Source: CAIUVD01 sp044338255 (GTDB lineage Bacteria; Planctomycetota; UBA11346). From it: a DNA stretch of 19,768 nucleotides. The stretch spans positions 1 through 19,768 of the forward strand of contig JBIILZ010000074.1 in the NCBI GenBank assembly GCA_044338255.1, in the 5' to 3' direction. Shown here in pieces: positions 9,198 to 15,383 of the stretch. The position numbers were made by a program, and so were the translations under genes. The notes beneath the pieces are model-generated. The model worked only from the letters and a program-made list of their open reading frames with translations, was not told the origin of the DNA and searched no databases. Positions within the stretch are counted from its first letter, which is position 1. The number at the start of each line of letters is the position of its first letter.

Positions 9198-9872
9198 TCA
9201 TGCCTGTTTGTAGGTCAGCTTGGCGCCGCCGATGCGGATCACGTCGCCGGCGCGCAGGTCGCGATCGCCAACCACTTTCGTGCCATTGACGCGGACCGCA
9301 CGCCAGCCGCCCATGGTCATGAGCTTGTGACCGGTCGACGACTTGAGGATCTTGGCCTGCACCGGCTTGATCAGGAAGCCCTTGGCGGGGATGTCTGCCG
9401 CCGTACCGATGGTGGTCTCTTCGCGCATCAGCTGCGCCAGGACCTCACGGCCACCCTGTTCGAGGGCGATGACCATGCGCTTGCCTTCGCCGCTCATGGC
9501 CTTGGCCAAGGCCGCCTGATCGACGAACATCGTCATCTCGCCGCCCATGCTGGCCTTCTTCGCCTTGCCGTTGGTGCTTGCGAAGCCGGCTCCGTCGAAG
9601 ATCAGCGAGTGCTTGCCCAACACGATCTTATCGTTGGTCTTAAGGACATGGCGGTGGATCTTCTGACCATTGATGAAGGTGCCGTTGTTCGACCCCCCAT
9701 CGACCAGCGCCCAGCCTTCGCCATCCTTGACGATCGAGCAGTGATGCCGCGAAACGCCGAGGTTGTCGACGACGATATCGCAGTCCATCGACCGGCCGAT
9801 CTTCGACTCAGCCTTTTCCAGGGTGTACTCGGCCTCTACATTGGAGCCGAACATAACGATGATCTTGGCCAT
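9198..9872 (-). CDS. FHA domain protein with a second, degenerate FHA-like domain
   Basis: The 224-residue cytoplasmic protein begins with a clear forkhead-associated domain, which binds phosphothreonine peptides. The key residues are present: Gly26-Arg27 (KIGRS), Ser41 and His44 (SRHH), and Asn68-Gly69 after NNGTF. The C-terminal part (about 150-224) has the spacing of a second FHA fold (TTIGTAAD, WRAVRVNG, GDVIRIGG), but Arg and the Ser-x-x-His motif are missing, so it probably does not bind phosphopeptides. The start at 9872 is supported by GGAGGA just upstream; an ATG farther up at 10037 would run into the dehydrogenase on the other strand. It is the first gene of the MoxR-ABC operon, which suggests that a Ser/Thr kinase signal controls the system. 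No kinase or phosphatase is encoded in the window. Confidence 0.9.
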   Translation of the reverse strand: MAKIIVMFGSNVEAEYTLEKAESKIGRSMDCDIVVDNLGVSRHHCSIVKDGEGWALVDGGSNNGTFINGQKIHRHVLKTNDKIVLGKHSLIFDGAGFASTNGKAKKASMGGEMTMFVDQAALAKAMSGEGKRMVIALEQGGREVLAQLMREETTIGTAADIPAKGFLIKPVQAKILKSSTGHKLMTMGGWRAVRVNGTKVVGDRDLRAGDVIRIGGAKLTYKQA

Positions 9873-9903
9873 ACGAGCCGGTCCTCCAGAGAGTCGCAGG
9901 CCA

Positions 9904-9913
9904 ACCCTAGGGT
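9904..9913. promoter_or_regulatory. Palindrome in the divergent FHA/dehydrogenase promoter region
   Basis: The 136-nt gap between the divergently transcribed FHA gene and dehydrogenase gene contains a perfect 10-bp palindrome, ACCCTAGGGT, directly followed by an overlapping AGGG/CCCT dyad up to 9919. It could be an operator for one or both directions. It is short enough to occur by chance, and no clear -10/-35 pairs were identified. Confidence 0.25.
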
Positions 9914-10008
9914 AGCCCTCTACGACGTCAACGCCGGGCGATGGCCAAACCCTGAAACTGGTCACTGACCCGTTTGCATTCGTATTGAAAGACGCATTCT
10001 TAGAGAAT

Positions 10009-11661
10009 ATGCCAGTCGCCGCCCCCGCCCAGCACACCGCCGTTCAGCTCATCGGGGCTGATCGCCTGCAACTTAACCGCGCAAAGGTGACCCCTAAGCC
10101 GGGTCCGACCCAGATCCTCGCCCGGGTCGAGTGCGTCGGCCTGTGCTTTTCGGACATGAAGCTGCTGCACCAGTTCCAGAGCCACCCCCGCAAGTCGCCG
10201 GTGCTCGCGCACCTCGCAGCCGACATCCTCGGCTCGATTTCGAGCTACGTGCCGGAACAGCAGCCCACCGTGCCCGGCCATGAAGCAGTGCTGCGCGTGC
10301 TCGACATCGGCGCGGCGGTGACCTCGGTGCGCGTTGGCGGCCGCTATCTCGTACAGGCCGATTTCCGCGACCTCAAGACCGCCAATTCCAACGGCGCCTT
10401 CGGCTACAATTTCGAAGGCGGCCTGCAGCAGTACGTGCTCCTCGACGAGCGCGTGACGGTGGCCGCCAACGGCGACAGCTACCTTCTGCCGGTACCCGAC
10501 GATCGCAGTGCCAGCCAATTGGCCCTGGTCGAGCCCTGGGCCTGCGTCGAAGATGCCTTTCGCACGGTTGAGCGGCAGCAGCTCAAAGCGGCCGGAACGG
10601 TGCTCGTGGCGGGCACTGCTGTCGACCTCACCGGGCTGGCGGTAGAGCGCAGCGCCCGCCGCCTGTGGCTCGATGCCGGGCAGGGTGGCAGCGCCCCCAC
10701 GGGATTCACGACGGTCACGATGGCCGAACTCACCGCGCGCTCGATCGACGACCTGATCTACGTCGGCAGCGATGCCGCGCAGCTCGAGGCGCTCTTCCCG
10801 CTGCTGGCCAATCACAGCCTGCTGCTCATCGCTACTGCCGGTGGCCGTTTCGGGAGGGTGGTAACGGCACCCATCGGACGCGTGCACTACGGCAACATGC
10901 GCCTGGCCGCGACCACCTCGGCAAACCCGGCGGCAGCCCTAGCGGCGATTCCCGCCACCGGCGAGCTGCGTCCCGGCGACCACGTCAACGTCGTTGGGGC
11001 CGGCGGCCCGATGGGGGTCATGGCCATGGTCCGCGCCATCGCCAGCTCGCGGCCCGGCGCCATCGTCGAAGGCGGCGTGCGCAATCCCGAGCGCGCCACC
11101 GCCCTGCGCGAACGCGTAACGCCCTTCGCTGCTGCCCGTGCGGTGCAGGTGCGGCTGTTCAATCCCGAGGTCGAGCCGCCGCAGGGCGCGGTCGATTACT
11201 GCTTCCTGATGGCACCGGTGGTCGAGCTGGTGCAGCACGCCATCCGCGATGCTGCCGCCCAGGGCATCATCAATGTCTTCGCCGGTATCAGCGCCGAGAC
11301 TCCGGTGCCAGTCGATCTCGACGCCATCGCCGCCAAGCAACTGTACTTCATCGGCACCAGCGGCTCGACCATGGAGGACATGCGCGTGGTCCTCGGCAAG
11401 GTCATCGACGACTCGCTCGACACCAACCTCTCGGTGGGCGCGGTCACCGGCATGGCCGGCGCCATCGACGGCCTCAACGCCGTCAACAACCGCACCATCG
11501 CTGGAAAAATCGTGGTCTATCCCCAGCTCGGCGATTTCCCGCTGATGGAACTCGAGGCACTGGTCGAGAAATTCCCCAGCATCCGTCCGCTGCTGCTCAA
11601 CGGCTGCTGGACCAAGGCCGCCGAAGAGGAACTTCTACGTCTCGCCGGAGGTGCGCCGTGA
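10009..11661 (+). CDS. Long zinc-type medium-chain dehydrogenase (probable sugar/polyol dehydrogenase)
   Basis: The 550-residue product belongs to the MDR alcohol/sorbitol dehydrogenase superfamily. The catalytic zinc ligands are visible as Cys46 (GLCFSD) and His91-Glu92 (VPGHEA), and the LVEP motif is at 173-176. The Cys cluster of the structural zinc lobe is absent. It is about 200 residues longer than a normal MDR enzyme. The extra part looks like a second nucleotide-binding fold: one Rossmann-like start at 197-221 (GTVLVAGTAVDLTG) and another at 323-340 (GDHVNVVGAGGPMG). The ATG at 10009 is used; a TTG at 9985 is possible. Its TGA overlaps the start of an FGGY kinase by 4 nt, so the two probably work on one sugar or polyol. 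L-sorbose-1-phosphate-reductase-like enzymes are the nearest idea I have; the substrate is unknown. Confidence 0.88.
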   Translation: MPVAAPAQHTAVQLIGADRLQLNRAKVTPKPGPTQILARVECVGLCFSDMKLLHQFQSHPRKSPVLAHLAADILGSISSYVPEQQPTVPGHEAVLRVLDIGAAVTSVRVGGRYLVQADFRDLKTANSNGAFGYNFEGGLQQYVLLDERVTVAANGDSYLLPVPDDRSASQLALVEPWACVEDAFRTVERQQLKAAGTVLVAGTAVDLTGLAVERSARRLWLDAGQGGSAPTGFTTVTMAELTARSIDDLIYVGSDAAQLEALFPLLANHSLLLIATAGGRFGRVVTAPIGRVHYGNMRLAATTSANPAAALAAIPATGELRPGDHVNVVGAGGPMGVMAMVRAIASSRPGAIVEGGVRNPERATALRERVTPFAAARAVQVRLFNPEVEPPQGAVDYCFLMAPVVELVQHAIRDAAAQGIINVFAGISAETPVPVDLDAIAAKQLYFIGTSGSTMEDMRVVLGKVIDDSLDTNLSVGAVTGMAGAIDGLNAVNNRTIAGKIVVYPQLGDFPLMELEALVEKFPSIRPLLLNGCWTKAAEEELLRLAGGAP

Positions 11662-13142
11662 CCCTGGTCGCGGTCATCGATATCGGCAAGACTAACAAGA
11701 AAGTCGCCCTTTTCGACGAGCAGCTACAGCCGATCGCCCACGTCCAGGCCCCCTTCCCGGCGCAGCTCGACGACCAAGGCGTGCTCGTCGAGCAGACCAC
11801 CGCCATCTGGACGTGGCTCAAGAGTCAGCTCGCCGAGCTCTATCTCCGCCATCCGTTCTCGGCCCTCAGCATCACCACCCATGGCGCCGCCTGGGCGGCC
11901 CTCGACGAACACGGCGGACTGGCTCTGCCGGTGATCGCCTACGAGCACGATCTCGGGGACCACGGCCAACGTGAACTCGATCACGAATTCTACCGTCGCT
12001 GCGGACGTCTCGAAGATCTGCAGTCGGAGACCGGCACCTGCGATCTGCCGCTGCTGGTCAATCCCGCAAAGATGGTGCTGTTCGCTCAGCAGCGCTACGC
12101 CACCGGCTGGGCGAGGGCAACGAAGCTCGTCAATTATCCCCAATATTGGGGCCATCTGCTGACCGGCGCGGTCGCCGCCGAGGCCACCTACAGCGCCAAC
12201 CACAGCTTCCTCTTCGACATCCGCAAGCGTCGCGCGAGCACCGCCGCGCACGCCCTCGGAGTGGCGGGAATGCTCGACTTCAACTTCGTCGATCCGTGGG
12301 CCACGCTGGACACCCTGACCCCCGCCTTGCAGAGCGAACTCGGCCTCCCGGCCTTGCCGGTGACGGTCGGCATCCATGACTCGAACAGCGCCTTGCTGCC
12401 CTATCTGATTAAGTTCCACGGTCGTGATTTCGTGGTCAATTCCACCGGCACCTGGTGCGTCGCCATGCACCGCGTGCAGCAGGTGCGTTATCGTCCGGAA
12501 GAGCTTGGGCAGAAGGTCATCTTCAACATCGACGCCCTCGGCGGCCTGACCAAGGCCAGCTTCCTCATGGGTGGCCAGGACTACGGCCTGTACCACGGCA
12601 TCATCGGTGGCGCGGATCCGGCCTTCGACGCCGCTCGCGTCGATGACGCCTTGGCCCAGACCGAGCGAATGGTTCTGCCCGGCGCCTTCCCCAGCCAGTT
12701 CCCCAATGCGCGCGGCGGCCTCCGTGACGGCCACGCCGCCGTCAGCGTCGCCGATCTGCAGGCCGGCCGCGTTCCGGGCTGGTGCCGGGATCCGGCGCTC
12801 GGCCACGATCTACTCAACATCAGCCTAGCCCTGCAGACCGAAGTCGCTCTGCGCCGCACCGACATCAACGACGGCACGACCATCTTCGTCGAAGGCGGAT
12901 TCCGCAACAACGCCACCTTCCTCGCGGTGCTGGCCGCGCTATTCCCGCACAATCCGCTCTGCTGCACGAATCTGGCGCAGGCCAGCGCCGCCGGCGCGGC
13001 ACTCCTCGGACAGGCACTGCTGAACCGCTGCACCCCGCGCGAACTCGCCGCGCGCATCACCATCGACCTGCAACCGGTGGGCCGACCGACCTTGCCGCAC
13101 CTCGCCGGCTATCGCTCGGCCTGGCTGCAGACCGTATCCTAA
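11658..13142 (+). CDS. FGGY family carbohydrate kinase
   Basis: The 494-residue product phosphorylates a sugar or polyol using ATP. The N-terminal phosphate loop is DIGKTNKK (8-15). The catalytic base is Asp241 in GIHDSNSAL, as in rhamnulokinase-type enzymes. The ATPase-fold second half has NSTGTW (261-266), the adenosine motif EGGFRNN and ASAAGAALLG near the end. The spacing is closest to the rhamnulokinase/fuculokinase branch rather than glycerol or xylulose kinase, but substrate assignment is not safe. The GTG at 11658 gives a GTGA overlap with the dehydrogenase stop and places the phosphate loop at the usual distance; the GGAGG about 9 nt upstream supports it. No isomerase, aldolase or sugar transporter is in the window. 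Confidence 0.9.
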   Translation: MTLVAVIDIGKTNKKVALFDEQLQPIAHVQAPFPAQLDDQGVLVEQTTAIWTWLKSQLAELYLRHPFSALSITTHGAAWAALDEHGGLALPVIAYEHDLGDHGQRELDHEFYRRCGRLEDLQSETGTCDLPLLVNPAKMVLFAQQRYATGWARATKLVNYPQYWGHLLTGAVAAEATYSANHSFLFDIRKRRASTAAHALGVAGMLDFNFVDPWATLDTLTPALQSELGLPALPVTVGIHDSNSALLPYLIKFHGRDFVVNSTGTWCVAMHRVQQVRYRPEELGQKVIFNIDALGGLTKASFLMGGQDYGLYHGIIGGADPAFDAARVDDALAQTERMVLPGAFPSQFPNARGGLRDGHAAVSVADLQAGRVPGWCRDPALGHDLLNISLALQTEVALRRTDINDGTTIFVEGGFRNNATFLAVLAALFPHNPLCCTNLAQASAAGAALLGQALLNRCTPRELAARITIDLQPVGRPTLPHLAGYRSAWLQTVS

Positions 13143-13188
13143 GCGCGACACTCAAACGCTGGGGATCCTAAGCCGCCTACACCGGCCC

Positions 13189-13217
13189 TTGCCACCAGGG
13201 ATTTCGGCCTAATGTAT
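13189..13217 (+). promoter_or_regulatory. Possible promoter of tRNA-Glu
   Basis: TTGCCA at 13189-13194 and ATGTAT at 13212-13217 are separated by 17 nt, and the tRNA begins about 28 nt further on. The -35 element is good, the -10 element weak. It lies after the kinase stop, so the tRNA would not depend on readthrough. Confidence 0.3.
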
Positions 13218-13245
13218 TGCCCGTCCTAACGGCAAACCATCTGGC

Positions 13246-13321
13246 GCTCCCATCGTCTAGAGGCCTAGGACACCGGATTTTCATTCCGGCGACACGGGTT
13301 CAAATCCCGTTGGGAGTACCA
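13246..13321 (+). tRNA. tRNA-Glu (anticodon UUC), CCA encoded
   Basis: A full cloverleaf can be drawn. The acceptor stem pairs GCTCCCA with TGGGAGT (G1:U72 wobble). The anticodon stem CCGGA/TCCGG encloses the loop TTTTCAT, giving anticodon TTC (Glu). The T arm has CGGGTTCAAATCCCG. A discriminator A and CCA (13319-13321) are genomically encoded. The tRNA stands alone between the kinase gene and the convergent aminotransferase gene. I see no duplicated tRNA 3' end in the window that would mark an integration site. Confidence 0.96.
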
Positions 13322-13324
13322 TCC

Positions 13325-13357
13325 AAAAGCCTGCAAACTAAACGTTTGCAGGCTTTT
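13325..13357. terminator. Terminator after tRNA-Glu, shared with the convergent aminotransferase
   Basis: A perfect 14-bp stem (13325-13338 with 13344-13357) with a 5-nt loop begins 4 nt after the tRNA CCA. The stem starts with four A and ends with four T, followed by GCTTTT, so it works as an intrinsic terminator for the plus strand. On the minus strand it also ends in TTTT and starts 8 nt after the aminotransferase stop, so it is probably bidirectional. Confidence 0.88.
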
Positions 13358-13364
13358 GCTTTTC

Positions 13365-14681
13365 TCAGACAGGCCGCAATTCCGCCACCGCTGCGACCAC
13401 CGCATCGACTTCGTCGATGGTCGTGTAATGCGAGAATCCGATGCGCAGCAACCCACCCGTGTCGCCGAGGCGCAGCTGCTCGATCACGCCCTGGGCATAG
13501 AAATGTCCGGCCCAGACGAAAATGCCGCGCGCGGCCAAGGCGGTGGCGGCGGCTTGCGGAGTGATGCCGGCGAGGGTCAGGCCGAAGGTCGGGGTGCGCT
13601 CGGCGGCGCGCGCCGGATCGCTGAGCCCATGAACCGTGAGACCGGGGATCTTGGCCACCCCGTCGAGGAAACGCACGGAAAGCTGCTGCTCGTGGCTGAC
13701 GATGCGCTGCATGCCCTGCCGCAGCGCTTCTCGCGTGAGCACTTCTCGCGTGAGCGCTTCCCGCGTGAGCCCTTCCCACGTGAGCACTGCCAGCACGGGC
13801 TCGCCGGCGAGCTCGGCGATATGCGTCAGACAGGCAAGCGTGCCGGCGATGGCCTCGGTGTTCTGCGTGCCGGTCTCCCATTTGCCCGGCGGCACCGCCG
13901 ATGACGGGCGCACCTTATAGGCGGTGAGCGACTCGAGGAGCGCGCGTCGGCCATACTGGATGCCAAGATGCGGACCGGAAAACTTATAGGCCGAACACGT
14001 CAGGAAATCGCAATCGAGTTGTTGGACATCGATGACGCCGTGCGGGGCGAAGTGCACGGCATCGACCGCCACCAAGGCCCCCACGCCATGCGCCGCCGCG
14101 ATCAATGGCGCGAGCTCGACCTTCGACCCGACCGCGTTCGAGGCCGCCGTCAGCGCCACCAGCCGCGTGCGCGGACTCAACAGACCCTGCAAGGCCGCCA
14201 GCGACAAGGTCATGTCCGGCTCGCTGAAGGCGAGGGTGCGCACGTGCACGCCGCGGTCTTCGGCGGCCATTCGCCACGGCTGGACATTGGCGTCGTGATC
14301 GAGGGCGGTGACGATGATCTCATCACCGGCCTGCCAGGTGCGAGCCAGCGCCCGGCTCATGGCGAAAGTCAGGCTGGTCATGTTCTGACCGAAGATGATC
14401 TCTTCTGGCGCCGCCGCGTTGAGAAAGGCCGCTAGCGCCTGACGCGTGCGCATCACCATCGCGTCGGTCTCGCGACTGGTCGCGAAGACTCCGCCGAAGT
14501 TGGCGTTGCTGGTCGCCAGATAGGCACTCATCGCCGCGCTTACCGCCTGCGGCACCTGCGTGCCTCCCGGGCCGTCGGCGAAGATCACCGCCCGGCCATC
14601 GTGTTGGCGGGCAAGCGCCGGAAACTGCGCGCGCAGACGCGGAAGATTGAGGGCCGTGGTGGGCGTTGGTGAAAAAGTCAT
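13365..14681 (-). CDS. Class V aminotransferase / cysteine-desulfurase-like protein
   Basis: The 438-residue product is a PLP enzyme of fold type I, class V. The Schiff-base lysine is Lys233 in CSAYKFSGPH, with Asp207 and His210 (VDAVH) beside it, and His129 (LDHDAN) stacked on the cofactor. The pattern matches the cysteine-desulfurase-like family represented by V. cholerae VC1184 (TIGR01976) more than true IscS/SufS. The substrate of that family is not established. Residues 300-319 are four tandem 5-residue units (LTWEG, LTREA, LTREV, LTREA), an in-frame expansion that ordinary relatives would not need. The ATG at 14681 has AAGG upstream; an in-frame ATG at 14717 would overlap the dioxygenase. 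It starts 8 nt after the stop of the 2OG-Fe dioxygenase, so the two form an operon. Confidence 0.88.
   Translation of the reverse strand: MTFSPTPTTALNLPRLRAQFPALARQHDGRAVIFADGPGGTQVPQAVSAAMSAYLATSNANFGGVFATSRETDAMVMRTRQALAAFLNAAAPEEIIFGQNMTSLTFAMSRALARTWQAGDEIIVTALDHDANVQPWRMAAEDRGVHVRTLAFSEPDMTLSLAALQGLLSPRTRLVALTAASNAVGSKVELAPLIAAAHGVGALVAVDAVHFAPHGVIDVQQLDCDFLTCSAYKFSGPHLGIQYGRRALLESLTAYKVRPSSAVPPGKWETGTQNTEAIAGTLACLTHIAELAGEPVLAVLTWEGLTREALTREVLTREALRQGMQRIVSHEQQLSVRFLDGVAKIPGLTVHGLSDPARAAERTPTFGLTLAGITPQAAATALAARGIFVWAGHFYAQGVIEQLRLGDTGGLLRIGFSHYTTIDEVDAVVAAVAELRPV
13724..13783. repeat. 15-bp tandem repeat, four copies, inside the aminotransferase gene
   Basis: Four head-to-tail 15-bp units (13724-13738, 13739-13753, 13754-13768, 13769-13783) differ by only a few bases. 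They encode five-residue blocks of an amphipathic helix on the minus strand. A degenerate fifth unit may follow. Because the unit is a multiple of three, slippage changes the helix length but not the frame. The unit and lack of spacers exclude a CRISPR array. Confidence 0.9.
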
Positions 14682-14689
14682 GAGCGCCT

Positions 14690-15322
14690 TCAGGAGGTGA
14701 TGACCAGCAGATCCCAATGTCCGGGCTGGTCGCCACTGGGTCGTACGGTTTCAGCGAAATGATACACCTGTCGATCGTTGGCGAGCACCGCTTCGCCGGC
14801 TTGCAGATCGCGGCTGAAGATCGGTGGCTGATCTTTCCCGGGATAGATGCGCGTGGTGGCACCGATGATCTGATGGCGCTCGACGCAGAACATGCCGATG
14901 TAGTCGAAGCCGTCCTGATGGATGCCTTCCGGCGCCGGCGATCCGGAATGCTCCGGCGAGCAGCTGATGCGGATCTGATGGACGCCGATCTCACGCACCG
15001 TCGGATCGATGCCCATGCCGGCGATGAAGGCCGCGACCATCGCCTGGAAGGCCGGCTCGGCCAGCAGCCCGTCTTCGAGTTCCGCGAATTCCCGGCGGAT
15101 GCCGCCGGCCAATTGATTGACGGCCTTGCTCTGCAGGAAGTACATGTGCTCAAGCCGGCGCAGCGCGTGCGCCGGGCCGATGAAGTGCGAGAACCGTCGC
15201 TGCCGGAACCTGCCCTGAATGTACGGATCGAGCGGCAGTCGCTCATAGAATGGCCGCAAGGCGGCCAGATCCGGAGTTGGAAAATTGGTCAATCGATAGG
15301 TAAAATCGTGCGGTAGGGACAT
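14690..15322 (-). CDS. 2OG-Fe(II) dioxygenase, isoleucine-dioxygenase type
   Basis: The 210-residue product fits the 2OG-Fe dioxygenase family of B. thuringiensis L-isoleucine dioxygenase (PF10014), small cytoplasmic enzymes that hydroxylate free aliphatic amino acids. The iron ligands are His135 and Asp137 in PEGIHQDGFD, and probably His188 in QVYHFAE. Arg195 is a candidate for binding the 2-oxoglutarate carboxylate. Length and motif spacing are normal. The start at 15322 is preceded by GGTGAT, a good match to the 16S rRNA 3' end but with short spacing. The class V aminotransferase follows after 8 nt, so the pair may hydroxylate and then further convert an amino acid. The substrate cannot be told from sequence. 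Confidence 0.87.
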   Translation of the reverse strand: MSLPHDFTYRLTNFPTPDLAALRPFYERLPLDPYIQGRFRQRRFSHFIGPAHALRRLEHMYFLQSKAVNQLAGGIRREFAELEDGLLAEPAFQAMVAAFIAGMGIDPTVREIGVHQIRISCSPEHSGSPAPEGIHQDGFDYIGMFCVERHQIIGATTRIYPGKDQPPIFSRDLQAGEAVLANDRQVYHFAETVRPSGDQPGHWDLLVITS

Positions 15323-15383
15323 AGATCACCCGCTCTCATCCTAATCAGGCGGGAGCGGATTATCCAGGGTCAAGACGCTGTTC

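Noticed and set aside
10665..11657. In-frame N-terminal extension of the FGGY kinase through the dehydrogenase
   Set aside because: The extension translates to Arg/His-rich sequence; the kinase phosphate loop starts at the GTG at 11658 and the dehydrogenase covers the rest in another frame.
13246..13321. tRNA-Glu as an integration site of a genomic island
   Set aside because: No integrase gene and no second copy of the tRNA 3' end were seen in the window.
13724..13783. CRISPR-like short repeats
   Set aside because: Units are 15 bp, directly adjacent without spacers, and lie in frame inside a PLP enzyme gene.
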